DNA of 64,000 bases from the NCBI GenBank assembly GCA_963833375.1, contig CAWHXR010000005.1, positions 1-64,000 of the forward strand, read 5' to 3'. The translations under genes were made by a program, and so were the position numbers. The DNA comes from DASUPK01 sp963833375 (GTDB lineage: Bacteria; Actinomycetota; Thermoleophilia; Solirubrobacterales; 70-9). The notes under the pieces were generated by a model. The model did no database searches. It was not told where the DNA came from and saw only the letters and a program-made list of their open reading frames with translations. This document shows, in pieces, positions 26,409 through 36,376 of the stretch (the first letter of the stretch is position 1; the number at the start of each line of letters is the position of its first letter).

Positions 26409-28239
26409 ATGCCCCGCCGCTCCGACCTCCGCAACGTCGCGATCATCGCCCACGTCGACCACGGCAAGACGACGCTCGTCGACGCCATGCTCTGGCAGTC
26501 CGGGGCGTTTCGGTCCGGGCAGGACGTCGCCGAGCGGGTCATGGACTCCATGGATCTCGAGCGGGAGAAGGGGATCACGATCCTCGCCAAGAACACGGCC
26601 GTTCGGTACGGGGAGACCAAGCTCAACATCATCGACACGCCCGGGCATGCGGACTTCGGTGGGGAGGTCGAGCGCGGGCTGACGATGGTCGATGGGGTGC
26701 TGCTCCTCGTCGACGCCTCCGAGGGGCCCCTCCCCCAGACGCGCTTCGTGCTCCGCAAGGCGCTCGAGGCTCATCTGCCGGTGATCCTGGTGGTGAACAA
26801 GGTCGATCGGCCCGATGCTCGGATCGGCGAGGTGGTCGATGAGGTCTATGAGCTCTTCCTCGACCTCGATGCCGACGAGTCGCAGATCGACTTTCCGATC
26901 GTCTACACGAACGCCCGGGCCGGCTGGGCCTCGCTGGAGGAGGGCGACGAGGGCACCGACCTCTCCCCCCTCCTCGACCTGGTGCTGGAGCGGATCCCGG
27001 CGCCCGAGTACGAGGAGGGCGCGCCGCTGCAGGCGCACGTCACCAACCTGGACGCGTCCCCTTATGTAGGGAGGCTCGCGCTCTGCCGGGTGCGGAACGG
27101 GACGATTCGCTCCGGGCAGCGGATCGCCTGGTGCCGGGCGAACGGCGAGATCACCAACGCGACGGTCAGCAACCTCTACGTGACCGAGGCGCTCGACCGG
27201 GTGGAGGCCGACCGAGGCCGGGCCCGGCGAGATCATCGCCGTCGCCGGCCTGCCCGAGGTGACGATCGGGGAGACGCTCGCCGATCCCGAGGACCCGCGG
27301 CCGCTGCCGGTGATCACGGTGGACGAGCCCTCGCTCTCGATCACGGTCGGGATCAACACCTCGCCGCTGGCGGGCAGGGAGGGCTCGAAGCTGACGGCGC
27401 GGCAGATCCGCGACCGCCTCGACCAGGAGCTGGTCGGGAACGTCTCGATCCGGGTCCGCGACACCGAGCGGCCCGAGGTCTGGGAGGTCGAGGGGCGCGG
27501 CGAGCTGCAGCTGGTGGTGCTGCTGGAGCTGATGCGGCGCGAGGGGTTCGAGCTGACCGCCGGGCAGCCGCAGGTGCTGACCCGCGAGGTGGACGGCAAG
27601 CTCTGCGAGCCGGTCGAGCTCCTCTCGATCGACGTGCCCGAGGACTTCGTCGGCGTGGTGACCCAGGCGCTCGCGGTGCGCAAGGGGCGGATGGAGCAGA
27701 TGATCAATCACTCGACCGGCTGGGTTCGCCTCGAGTTCCTGGTGCCGGCGCGCGGGCTGATCGGCTTCCGGACCGAGTTCCTGACCGAGACCCGCGGCAC
27801 CGGCCTGATGCACCACGTCTTCGACCGCTGGGAGCCCTGGGCCGGCGACCTGCGGATGCGGCCGACCGGCTCGCTGGTCGCCGACCGCCAGGGGAAGACC
27901 GCCGCCTTCGCGCTCTTCGGCCTGCAGGAGCGCGGCATGCTCTTCGTCGGCCCGGGCGAGGACGTCTACGAGGGGATGGTGATCGGCGAGAACTCGCGCG
28001 CCGAGGACATCGACGTCAACGCGATCAAGGAGAAGCAGCAGACCAACGTCCGGGCGGCGGCGGCCGACCAGATGGTCCGGCTGGTGCCGGCCAAGCGCCT
28101 CTCACTGGAGGAGGCGATCGAGTTCATCCGCGAGGACGAGTGCGTCGAGATCACCCCGGAGTCGGTGCGGCCGCGGAAGGCGCTGCTCGAGCGGACCGGC
28201 CGGGTGAAGGCCGCCCGGCAGGCCGCTCGGGTCGGCTGA
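26409..28239 (+). pseudogene. typA: GTPase TypA/BipA, one frameshift
   Basis: Ribosome-associated translational GTPase. G1 is AHVDHGKTTL, G3 DTPGHADFGG, G4 NKVDRPDA; domain II begins LQAHVTNLDAS; the BipA C-terminal domain is shown by LVPARGLIGFRTEF and NAIKEKQQTNVR. An extra C at 27,212-27,213 shifts the frame between RVEAD and EAGPGEIIAVAGLP; without it the protein would be about 609 residues, normal for the family. Because typA is widely conserved, a sequencing indel is the best explanation. Start ATG 26409. Confidence 0.9.
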
Positions 28240-28300
28240 GCGCTACGGGTTCCGCGTCACACTTGGACACGAAGGGAACCCTCGTGAACAGGAGACACGT

Positions 28301-28638
28301 ATGGACGTGAAGGAGACATTCGAGGCGGCACGCGACTCGCTCACGGTGCGGCGCGTGTACGGCGAGCCCTACGAGCGCAACGGGGTGACGGTGATCCCGG
28401 CCGCGTCCGTCCATGGGCGGAGTCGGCGGAGGCAGCGGCGAGGAGCCCGACGGCACGACCGGCGGCGGTGGCGGCTTCGGCGTGCGAGCCCGGCCCGTCG
28501 GCGCCTACGTGATCCGAGGCGAGCAGGTGGACTGGGAGCCCGCATCTCGATCTGAACCGGGTGATCCTCGGCGGGCAGGTGGTTGCCGTGCTCGCCCTGC
28601 TGGTGTTGCGCTCGATCAAGCGCTCACGGGGACGCTAG
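28301..28638 (+). pseudogene. GerW/YtfJ family sporulation-type protein, frameshifted
   Basis: Starts MDVKETFEAARDSLTVRRVYG, the GerW family signature, followed by VTVIPAASV, then after one extra C (28,411) MGGVGGGSGEEPDGTTGGGG and GFGVRARPVGAYVI, and after an extra T (28,545) LDLNRVILGGQVVAVLALLV. About 112 residues when corrected. In Bacillus a member localises to the inner spore membrane; in actinobacteria the role is unknown. ATG preceded by ACAGGAGACAC. Its end overlaps the convergent cyclase gene by four bases. Confidence 0.8.
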
Positions 28639-29972
28639 GGCGCTGCAGCGAAGAGCCGCCACTCGTCCGGGATTCCCTTGAGCTGCTTCGCGCCGCGGTC
28701 GGTGAACGGAATCCCCGACCCGGCGACGAGATCCTTGACGGTGCTGGTGACGAGCACCTCCCCCGGCCCGGCCAGGGCTCCGACGCGCGCGGCGATGTGG
28801 ACCGCGATGCCGCCGACGTCGTCGTCCATCACCTCGACCTCGCCGGAGTGGAGGCCGATGCGCACTTCCAGACCGATGGAGCGGGCCGTCTCGGCGATCG
28901 CGCCCCCGCAGCGAATCGCCCGCGCCGGGCCGTCGAAGGTGGCGAGGCTGCCGTCGCCGAGGGTCTTCACCTCCCGTCCGCCGAAGCGCTCCAGCTCCCG
29001 CCGCACCGCGTCCTGATGCGCCGCGAGCAGCTCCCGCCAGGCCGCATCCCCGAGCTCCGCCGCTCGCGCGGTCGAGCCGCAGATGTCCGTGAACATCACC
29101 GTGGCGAGCACGCGGTCGGGCTCGGCCGCCGATCGCGCGCCGGTCAGGAACTCCTCGACCTCCCCGACGATGGCCTCAGAGTCGCCTGCCCAGGGGATGT
29201 GGTCGATCCCGGGCAGCTCGACGTAGCGGGCGCCCGGGATCTGTGCGGCGAGCTCCTCGCCCGCCCGCCGGTTGACCACCCGGTCGCCGCGCCGGTGGGT
29301 GACGAGCGTCGGAACATGGATCGTGGGCAGGATGGCTCGCACATCGATGTCGAGGAACATCTCGAAGATCTGCTGGACCATCGCCGGGCTCGCGGACGAG
29401 CGCTCGAAACGGGCGGTGAACTCGGCCGCCTGGGGATCGCCGGCCAAGCTCGGAGAGAAGAGCTCGACCATCCCCTCCGCGTGTTGCCCCCAGTAGGGCG
29501 CGATGAACTCGGCGGCGGACTCGCGAAGCGCCTCCGCGGGCGCGGCCCAGGGGTAGTCGGGCGCCTCGGTGGTGCGCCCCATGGCGCCGTGGAGCACCAG
29601 CGCCGTCACGCGCTCGGGGTGAGTGGCCGCGAAGAGGACGCTCATCGGGCCGCCCTCGGAGACCCCGAAGAGGGCCGCCCGCTCGGATCCGGCGGCGTCC
29701 ATCACCGCCCGGACGTCGTCGATCCGCAGCTCGAGGGTGGGCACCTCGGTGACGGGGTCGGATAGCCCGGTGCCGCGTTTGTCGAAGATGATCAGGCGCG
29801 AGAACGAGGCGAGCCGCTCGAAGAAGCGAGCCTGGGGAGGCGACTCCCATTGCAGCTCGAGGTGAGTGGTGAAGCCGAGGACGAGGACCAGGTCGATCGG
29901 CCCATCGCCGACGACCTGGTAGGCGATCGAGGCGTCGCCGGACTTGGCGTACCGGGTCTCGGGGGAGGTCAG
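28635..29972 (-). CDS. Alpha/beta-hydrolase fused to class III adenylate cyclase domain
   Basis: About 445 residues. The N-terminal hydrolase domain has RYAKSGDASIAYQVVGDG, LIIFDKRGTGLSD and the nucleophile elbow FGVSEGGPM. The C-terminal cyclase catalytic domain has VMFTDICGSTARAAELGD (metal-binding Asp), KTLGDGSLATFD and RIGLHSGEVE. This architecture is frequent in actinobacteria. The homologous N-terminus begins at CTG 29972, where an ATG would be expected; an internal GTG at 29744 would cut off a third of the hydrolase. Predicted cAMP producer, cytosolic. Confidence 0.8.
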   Translation of the reverse strand: MTSPETRYAKSGDASIAYQVVGDGPIDLVLVLGFTTHLELQWESPPQARFFERLASFSRLIIFDKRGTGLSDPVTEVPTLELRIDDVRAVMDAAGSERAALFGVSEGGPMSVLFAATHPERVTALVLHGAMGRTTEAPDYPWAAPAEALRESAAEFIAPYWGQHAEGMVELFSPSLAGDPQAAEFTARFERSSASPAMVQQIFEMFLDIDVRAILPTIHVPTLVTHRRGDRVVNRRAGEELAAQIPGARYVELPGIDHIPWAGDSEAIVGEVEEFLTGARSAAEPDRVLATVMFTDICGSTARAAELGDAAWRELLAAHQDAVRRELERFGGREVKTLGDGSLATFDGPARAIRCGGAIAETARSIGLEVRIGLHSGEVEVMDDDVGGIAVHIAARVGALAGPGEVLVTSTVKDLVAGSGIPFTDRGAKQLKGIPDEWRLFAAAP

Positions 29973-30103
29973 CGCGATCCTGAGCCGAATCGTATCCCGG
30001 CCCCAACGAGGACCACCGCATTCCTTGCACGTTGACCGGGCGAGCGGGCATGATCGCGGCGATCGGTGGTATCACCTCTACGAGACGAGTCGGAGGTGAG
30101 GAG

Positions 30104-30301
30104 ATGAAGCTGGAGGTCGGGAATCGCATCAAGGTTGAGGCCGAGTCGACCGAGCGATCGCCTCGGACCGGCGTCGTAGAGGAGGTGGTAAGCGAGGCAC
30201 CTTCCCCGCGCTACCGCATTCGCTGGGATGACGGGCACGAGAGCATCTATGCCCCCGCTGCAGGGGCTGTGGGCCCGGCGGAGCCGACCGGGAAGGCGTA
30301 G
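30104..30301 (+). CDS. DUF1918 domain protein
   Basis: 65 residues, ATG preceded by a strong GGAGGTGAGGAG. The SH3-like barrel pattern (VGNRIKVEAEST, RTGVVEEVV, RYRIRWDDGHESIYAPAAG) is characteristic of DUF1918, a small actinobacterial protein of unknown function, often in stress-induced loci. Alone in its transcription unit. Confidence 0.85.
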   Translation: MKLEVGNRIKVEAESTERSPRTGVVEEVVSEAPSPRYRIRWDDGHESIYAPAAGAVGPAEPTGKA

Positions 30302-30428
30302 CCGCCCGGCCGGCGTTACCAGTTCCGCTTGGTCTTGAAGAGCTCCTGCACGTAGCCGACCACGCTCACCGGCGACATGGCCGCTCGCGTCTAAGCCGCG
30401 GCGGCCTCCCCGTCCCGTCTCCTCTGAG

Positions 30429-30827
30429 TTACTCGTCCCGCTGGACGACCATCAGCACGTTCTCGTCCTGGTCGCGGAGCCAGAACATCGGCGGGACGGG
30501 GTCGCCCATCCGTGAGACCTCTTCGTCGACGTCGACGCCCTTCTCCTTCAGGGCCGCATGGTCGGCGTCGGCGTCCGTGGTCGTGAGGCCGATGTTGGTC
30601 TCGATCCCGATGGGATCCTGCGGGCGCGGCTGCACGAGCGCGATCGCGGTCTTCGCGCCCGGCGGGGCCACCTCGATCCAGCGGTTGCCGTCGCCGAACG
30701 GGATGTCGGAGCGCTTCTCGAATCCCAGCTTCTCGACGTAGAAGTCGATCGCCTTGTCCTGGTCGCTGACGGGGACCATCACCGCGCCCAGCTCGGTGAT
30801 GTTGTTCTGAGTCTTGGTCTCGGTCAT
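30429..30827 (-). CDS. VOC family (glyoxalase-like) protein
   Basis: 132 residues from an ATG with a perfect ACAGGAGGATCC leader. Vicinal-oxygen-chelate fold: AVMVPVSDQDKAIDFYVEKL in the first beta-alpha-beta unit, then WIEVAPPGAKTAIALVQP, and DPVPPMFWLRDQDENVL near the end, with the terminal metal-ligand-like residues. Usual roles are lyase, dioxygenase or antibiotic-resistance binding protein; substrate unknown. Confidence 0.85.
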   Translation of the reverse strand: MTETKTQNNITELGAVMVPVSDQDKAIDFYVEKLGFEKRSDIPFGDGNRWIEVAPPGAKTAIALVQPRPQDPIGIETNIGLTTTDADADHAALKEKGVDVDEEVSRMGDPVPPMFWLRDQDENVLMVVQRDE

Positions 30828-30898
30828 CGGATCCTCCTGTTCGGGGGTTTCAGATACCAAGACCGCGGGGCGCCGGCAAACTCATCGGGCGCGGGCGC

Positions 30899-31264
30899 TC
30901 AGCGCCGGGTGAGGTAGAGCCCGAGGCGCTCGCGAACGGCGCGAACGGCGGTGAACGGGGTGCGGGACGCACGGGCGACCTTGGTGTCGGCGCGATTCGG
31001 ATCCCGCCGGAGCTCGGCCTCGATCCGCGCGGCGTCGGCGAGGACGTCCTGCTCGTGGGTGTCGTTCTTCTCGGCCGCACGCAGCGCGCCCTGTGCGCGG
31101 CTCAGCCTTCCCTCGGCGAACTCGCGCTCCCGCTGCAGCTCCCTCAGCCGAGCGGGGCTGGCGCGCTTCGGGCCATAGACCTTCGCCTTGTAGAGCTCGT
31201 ATCGCCGGCGGGCGTGCGCGGCCTCCTGCTCGAGCTGGTCGAGTCTGTGGTCGGGTTCGCTCAC
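30899..31264 (-). CDS. Coiled-coil protein of unknown function
   Basis: 121 residues rich in Ala, Arg and Glu. Two helical coils (LDQLEQEAAHARRRYELYKA and REFAEGRLSRAQGALRAAE) followed by a basic tail (AVRERLGLYLTRR). GTG start at 31264 chosen; an upstream ATG at 31309 would add a basic stretch without a ribosome site. No family recognised. Confidence 0.6.
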   Translation of the reverse strand: MSEPDHRLDQLEQEAAHARRRYELYKAKVYGPKRASPARLRELQREREFAEGRLSRAQGALRAAEKNDTHEQDVLADAARIEAELRRDPNRADTKVARASRTPFTAVRAVRERLGLYLTRR

Positions 31265-31412
31265 CGCATTCGCCTTCCTTGGCTTTCTTCGGTGGATCGC
31301 ACGAGGCAAGTCGCGCGATTCCTGCCATCAGGCTACTCCGCGGCCCGGCCTGCACACGGCAGCGCGCAGGTCTGAACCAGCTGCCGACCCGCTTTTGTGT
31401 CAAGCTGCGCAC

Positions 31413-31652
31413 ATGCGTTTACACATAAGCCTCGAGGATGAGCTGGTGGCCGAGCTGGACCGCAGAGTCGGGAAACGGCGGCGCAGCGCCTTCATCGCGC
31501 GGGTGCTCAGGCGCACCCTTGACGACGAGCGCCGCTGGGACGAGATCCTCTCCTCGATCGGGGCGATCGACGACGAGGGGCACGACTGGGATCAGGATCC
31601 GGGTGCCTGGGTCCGGGCGCAGAGGCGGGGAGACCAACGCCGGGTGGGCTGA
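31413..31652 (+). CDS. vapB: VapB-type ribbon-helix-helix antitoxin
   Basis: 79 residues. The N-terminal RLHISLEDELVAELDRRVG with RRSAFIARVLRRTL is a ribbon-helix-helix DNA-binding unit; the acidic C-terminus (AIDDEGHDWDQDP) is the likely toxin-binding tail. Three bases separate it from the vapC toxin gene. As in other VapBC pairs it probably represses the operon. No ribosome site is evident, perhaps leaderless. Confidence 0.85.
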   Translation: MRLHISLEDELVAELDRRVGKRRRSAFIARVLRRTLDDERRWDEILSSIGAIDDEGHDWDQDPGAWVRAQRRGDQRRVG

Positions 31653-31655
31653 GCC

Positions 31656-32042
31656 GTGCTGCTCCTCGACACCACGGTGCTGATCGAGGTTCTGCGCGAT
31701 CGAGAGGCAGCCCACCGCCTGCGTGAGCTGCGCGCGACGGAGCCTCCCCCACTCGTCTGCGCGGTCAACGTGGAGGAGGTCTGGCGCGGCGCAAGAGCCG
31801 GCGAGGCCGAGGCGATTCGCCGCTTGCTGAGCGCTCTTCGAACGGTGCCGCTCACGGCTCGGGAGGGAGAGCTGGCGGGCACCTGGCGGCGCGACTTCGC
31901 GGCCCGGGGAGAGACGCTCAGCCAAGCCGACTGCCTCGTCGCCGCGGCGGCCTTTTCGGCGGGGGCCCGCCTGGCGACCGGCAATCCGAAGGACTTTCCG
32001 ATGCCAGGTCTGGAGGTCGAGCACTGGCCGACCGGGGCTTGA
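31656..32042 (+). CDS. vapC: VapC-type PIN-domain ribonuclease toxin
   Basis: 128 residues. PIN-domain acidic residues are in place: LLLDTTVLIEVL (first Asp), NVEEVWRG (Glu), LSQADCLVAAAA (Asp) and ATGNPKDF (last Asp region). VapC toxins are Mg2+-dependent RNases that cut tRNA or rRNA. GTG start. Intact, so the module is probably functional. Confidence 0.88.
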   Translation: MLLLDTTVLIEVLRDREAAHRLRELRATEPPPLVCAVNVEEVWRGARAGEAEAIRRLLSALRTVPLTAREGELAGTWRRDFAARGETLSQADCLVAAAAFSAGARLATGNPKDFPMPGLEVEHWPTGA

Positions 32043-32112
32043 ATGTCCCGGCAGGCACCTGGACCCGCTGGCTTATCTTGCGGGTGATGGGTTCGGAGGC
32101 CCCGGCTGGTTC

Positions 32113-32145
32113 CTACCGCGAGTAGTATTTTGCTACTTTGGGTAG
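32113..32145. promoter_or_regulatory. Twin palindromic operator upstream of acyl-CoA dehydrogenase
   Basis: CTACCGCGAGTAG (32113-32125), 7-base spacer, CTACTTTGGGTAG (32133-32145). Same half-sites, arm lengths and spacing as the operator at 18685-18717 beside tetR. Located 44 bases before the ATG at 32189. Confidence 0.8.
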
Positions 32146-32188
32146 CAATAGAGGGCTGATCCAGGACTCGAGGAGGTTTGAAGGCGCG

Positions 32189-33521
32189 ATGGCGACCCCG
32201 GAGACGAAGGCGACGGAGCAGGACGAGGCGGTTCAGGACGGCCGGGCGGCCGAGGCGAAGGATGCGGCGGCCGAGGCGACCGAGCAGCTTGGGATCCAGG
32301 TCTCGGACTCGCCCTTCTCCCTCGAGCTCTCCCAGGACCAGAAGGACATCCGGGAGTGGGCGCACGGGTTCGCCGAGCAGGTGGTGCGGCCGGCGGCGCA
32401 CGAGTGGGACGAGAAGGAGGAGTTCCCCTGGCCGGTCGTGCAGGAGGCGGCGAAGATCGGCCTCTACGGGGTCGAGTCGATCGCGCAGTTCTGGGCCGAT
32501 CCCTCCGGGCTCACCTTCCCGATCGTCAACGAGGAGCTCTTCTGGGGCGACGCCGGGATCGGCATGGCGATCTTCGGCACCACCCTCGCGGTCGCCGGGA
32601 TCTACGGCTCCGGCACTCCCGAGCAGATGGTCGAGTGGGTGCCGCAGTGCTTCGGCACTGAGGACGACGTCAAGGTGGCCGCCTTCTGCGCCTCCGAGCC
32701 GGATGCGGGCTCGGACGTCTCCGGCTACCGGACCACCGCCAAGTACGACGAGGCCAACGACGAGTGGGTGATCAACGGCCAGAAGGCCTGGGCGACGAAC
32801 GGCGGGATCGCGAACGTCCACGTGGTGATCGCCTCGGTCGACCGCGAGCTCGGCGCCCGCGGCCACGCCGCCTTCGTCATCCCCCCTGGCACGAAGGGCT
32901 GCGAGCAGGGCGCCAAGGTGAAGAAGCACGGCATCCGCGCCTCGCACACGGCGGACGTCCACCTCGACGACTGCCGCGTCCCCGGCTCCTGCCTGCTGGG
33001 CGGCAAGGAGAAGCTCGACGAGCGGCTCGCCAAGGCCCGGGAGGGCAAGAGCTCCAAGGGCCAGGCGGCGATGCGGACCTTCGAGCTCTCGCGGCCGACG
33101 GTCGCGGCGCAGGCGGTCGGGATCGCCCGGGCGGCCTACGAGTACGCCCTCGACTACGCCAAGGAGCGCGAGGCGTTCGGCCGCAAGATCATCGAGAACC
33201 AGGCGATCGCCTTCGCGCTCGCCGACATGAAGATGGAGATCGACGCCGCCAGGCTGCTGGTCCACCGCGCCGCCTGGATGGGCAAGAGCCGGCAAGGACT
33301 TCGAGGCCGCCGAGGGCTCGATGTCGAAGCTGAAGGCCGGCGAGGTCGCCGTCTGGGCGACCGAGCGGGCGATCCAGATCCTCGGCGGCAACGGGTACTC
33401 GCGCGAGTTCCCGGTGGAGCGGATGCACCGCGACGCCAAGATCTGGACGATCTTCGAGGGCACCTCGGAGATCCAGCGGCTGGTGATCAGCCGCGCGATC
33501 TCCGGCATCCAGATCAAGTAG
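32189..33521 (+). pseudogene. Acyl-CoA dehydrogenase, one frameshift
   Basis: FAD flavoenzyme of the acyl-CoA dehydrogenase family, with an Ala/Glu-rich N-terminal extension of about 35 residues. Recognisable: WAHGFAEQVVRPAAHEWD, AAFCASEPDAGSDVSGYRTT, VINGQKAWATNGG, KKHGIRASHTADVHLDDC, YAKEREAFGRKIIENQAIAF and the C-terminal ILGGNGYSREFPVERMHRD with IFEGTSEIQRLVISR. An extra C at about 33,289 breaks the frame. First gene after the twin operator; probably starts an operon running to 36,376. Confidence 0.88.
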
Positions 33522-33577
33522 CGGTCACACTCGGGGCCGTCAACCAACGAGCTCAACAGGAATTGAGGCATTTCCCT

Positions 33578-35484
33578 ATGGCTGGAGCAAAACGCAAGGA
33601 AGCGGGTAAGCCGATCGACGAGATGGAGGAGGCCCAGCTCGCGTCGTCCCCTGCTGCCGACCACCCTGACTGGCCGAAGGGCGGGGAGCCGCTCGGGCCC
33701 TATGAGGAGATCGAGCTGCACGGCCACAAGGTCGGCTTCCAGGCCGCGGGCGACGGGGCCGCTGCTTGATCCTGCTGCACGGGATCACCTCGACCTCGGA
33801 TGCCTGGCGCGAGGTGATGCCGGCGCTCACCGAGCGCTACACGGTGGTCGCCCCCGACATGATCGGCCACGGCCGCTCGGCCAAGCCGCGCGGCGACTAC
33901 TCGCTGGGGGCCTACGCCGCCGGCGTGCGCGACCTGCTGGCGGTGCTCGGCTTCGAGAGCGGCACGGTGGTCGGCCACTCCTTCGGCGGCGGGATCGCGA
34001 TGCAGTTCTCCTACCTGTTCCCGGAGTACGTCGAGCGGATGGCGTTGATCGGCTCCGGCGGCCTCGGCAAGGAGGTCCACCCGCTGCTGCGCGCCGCCGT
34101 CCTTCCCGGGTCGGAGTGGGTGCTGCCACTGCTCGCCCGGGAGTGGCCGGTGAAGGCCGGCGGCGCGGTCAACTCCGTGGCGGCCAGGCTCGGGATCGAG
34201 GCCGGCCCCGACATCGCCGAGTTCGCCCGCGGCTACGCCTCGCTCGTCGAGGAGGGCGCCAGCGAGGCCTTCGTCCACACGATGCGCAGCGTCATCGACC
34301 ACGACGGCCAGCGCGTCTCCGCGCTCGACCGCCTCTACCTCGCCGACCAGCTCCCCACCCTGTTCATCTGGGGCGCCGACGACCCGGTGATCCCGGTCGA
34401 GCACGGCCGGCGCGCCCACGAGATCGTCGCCCACAGCCGCTACGTCGAGATCGAGGGCTCCGGTCACTGGCCGATGCTGGACGCGCCGGAGCGGATCATC
34501 AGCGAGCTGGTCAGCTTCATCGAGGAGACCGAGCCCTTCGAGTGGTCCCTGGAGGCGGTGCGTGAGCGCCTCCGCCGCGGTCCCGCCCCCGCTCGCCACC
34601 GCCTGATGGGACTGCGCGACACCGTCCGCGGCGGCATCAGCGACCTGATCTCGGGTGAGGGGGTGAAGAGCCTGGTCTCGAGGCGGGTTCCGGCCGCCGA
34701 CCTCGACGACCGCGACCCCGACTACATCCGCGAGAACCTGCCGGGCCTCTGGGTGCTGGCCTCGTTCTACTTCCGCGCCGACGTCCGCGGGCTGGAGCGG
34801 ATCCCGGCCGAGGGACCCGTCCTGCTGGTCGGCAACCACTCCGGAGGCAACGTCACCCCCGACACGATGGTCTTCACGCTCGCCTTCAACGCCCACTTCG
34901 GGGTGGAGCGCCGCCTCCACCCTCTGGTCCACAACCTGGTCCTGGCGATGCCGCTGCCGTGGAACCTCGCCAAGTTCGGCTGCGTCGCGGCCTCGCCCGA
35001 GAACGCCAAGCTCGCCCTCGAGCGCGAGGCCGTGGTGCTCGTCTACCCCGGCGGGGACTGGGAGGTCCACCGTCCCTCCTGGCAGGAGAGGAAGATCGAC
35101 TTCGCCGGGCGCAAGGGATGGGCGAGGCTGGCGATCGAGACCGACGTGCCGATCGTGCCGCTGGTCGCGGTCGGCGGCCAGGAGACGGCGATCTTCCTCT
35201 CTCGCGGCGAGAGGCTGGCGAAGGCGCTCCAGCTCGACCGCCTCTTCCGTCTCAAGGTCCTGCCGATCTCCCTCTCCATCCCCTGGGGCATCAACGTCGG
35301 CGACATGCTCGGCCACTGGCCGCTGCCCGCCAAGCTCACCGTCGAGGCGATGGAGCCGATCCACCTGCGCGAGCGCTTCGACCGCCACCCCGATGTCGAC
35401 GAGGTCTACGACTACGTGACCCGAGTTATGCAGATAAAGCTCGACGAGCTGTCCGCCGAGCGCCGCCTGCCGCTGATCGGCTGA
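33578..35484 (+). pseudogene. Alpha/beta-hydrolase-acyltransferase fusion, one frameshift
   Basis: About 635 residues when the indel near 33,760 is corrected. N-terminal alpha/beta-hydrolase: ILLHGITSTSDAW, nucleophile elbow GHSFGGG, catalytic Asp in WGADDPVIP and His in GSGHWPM. From about residue 345 a PlsC/DGAT-like acyltransferase: LVGNHSGGNVTPD (catalytic His in NHSGG), VLVYPGGDWEVHRPS and IVPLVAVGG. Likely an acylglycerol or phospholipid-remodelling enzyme, controlled with the preceding dehydrogenase. Most bacteria encode these domains separately. Confidence 0.85.
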
Positions 35485-35485
35485 G

Positions 35486-35953
35486 ATGCGGGTCGAGGAG
35501 AGCATCGAGGTCGCGGCCCCGCGCGAGCGGGTCTGGCGCCTCGTCTCGGAGCCCACCCGCTACTCGGAGTTCATGGTCGGGTCGAGCTGGAGGCCGGTCG
35601 AGGGAGAGCCGACCAGCGGGCCGCGGGCGCGCTTCTGGCTCACCGTCGAGGCCGGCTCGATCGACCTGGGCGGCGTGGTCGAGATCGTCGAGTTCGACCC
35701 TCCCCACGAGCTCGCCTGGACCAACGTCAGCGGGATCGACAACCGCGGCCGCTGGATCCTGCGCGACCGAGGCGAGCGGACCGAGGCGACGATGCGCTTC
35801 AGCTACCAGGTGCCGGGCGGCGTGCTGGCGCTGCTCGCGAGCCGCCTGAGCGCGCCGATCCTGCGTCGGGATGTGCGCCGCTCGCTCGAGGCGCTCAAGG
35901 AGGCCGTCGAGGGCGGCCCGGTCGACGAAGGGCCGCTGAGCGGCGGCCCGTGA
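35486..35953 (+). CDS. SRPBCC family lipid-binding protein
   Basis: 155 residues, ATG one base after the preceding stop. START/Bet v1-type helix-grip pattern: RVEESIEVAAPRERVWRLVS, then beta strands WTNVSGIDNRGRWIL and the long C-terminal helix DVRRSLEALKEAVEGG. Such proteins bind hydrophobic ligands or act as cyclases/transfer proteins. Fits a lipid-related operon. Confidence 0.82.
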   Translation: MRVEESIEVAAPRERVWRLVSEPTRYSEFMVGSSWRPVEGEPTSGPRARFWLTVEAGSIDLGGVVEIVEFDPPHELAWTNVSGIDNRGRWILRDRGERTEATMRFSYQVPGGVLALLASRLSAPILRRDVRRSLEALKEAVEGGPVDEGPLSGGP

Positions 35954-35965
35954 TAGATCGGGTCC

Positions 35966-36376
35966 GTGCCGGAGGAGACCTCCAACACCGAGCTGGTCGC
36001 CCGTGGCTACGCGGCCTGGAACGAGGACGACCTCGAGGGGCTGCTCGCCCTCTGCCATCCGGAGGTGAGCTACCACGCCAGCGGAGTCTTCCCGGGGATG
36101 GAGCCGGTCTACGAGGGCAAGGCCGGGATCAGGCGCTGGTGGGAGACCTTCCACGAGCCCTGGAAGGAGATCCGGGTGATCCCGGAGCGGATGGCCGAGC
36201 GAGGGGACGAGGTCGCGATCCTGCTGCGCTTCGAGGGGACCGGCCGGGAGGGGATCGAGACGAGCATGCGCTTCATCAACACGATCGAGATCCGCGACGG
36301 GATGGCCTATCGCTTCGGCTCGCGGCCGTACTCCGAGGAGGCGGTGCGAGGAGTGGGGCTCGTGAATCCGGCGTGA
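35966..36376 (+). CDS. SnoaL-like / NTF2-fold protein
   Basis: 136 residues, GTG start 13 bases after the SRPBCC gene. The cone-shaped NTF2 fold is indicated by LVARGYAAWNEDDLEGLLAL, HPEVSYHASGVFPG and the later FINTIEIRDGMAYRFGSR. SnoaL-like proteins are ketosteroid-isomerase-like or cyclase enzymes; no catalytic Asp/His pair can be assigned with certainty. Last gene of the putative lipid operon. Confidence 0.8.
   Translation: MPEETSNTELVARGYAAWNEDDLEGLLALCHPEVSYHASGVFPGMEPVYEGKAGIRRWWETFHEPWKEIRVIPERMAERGDEVAILLRFEGTGREGIETSMRFINTIEIRDGMAYRFGSRPYSEEAVRGVGLVNPA

Noticed and set aside
31592..33727. Long open frames antisense to vapC and the acyl-CoA dehydrogenase
   Set aside because: Shadow of the real genes, with Arg/Gly/Leu-rich translation and no start signals. 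The similar frame at 33700-35556 is rejected for the same reason.
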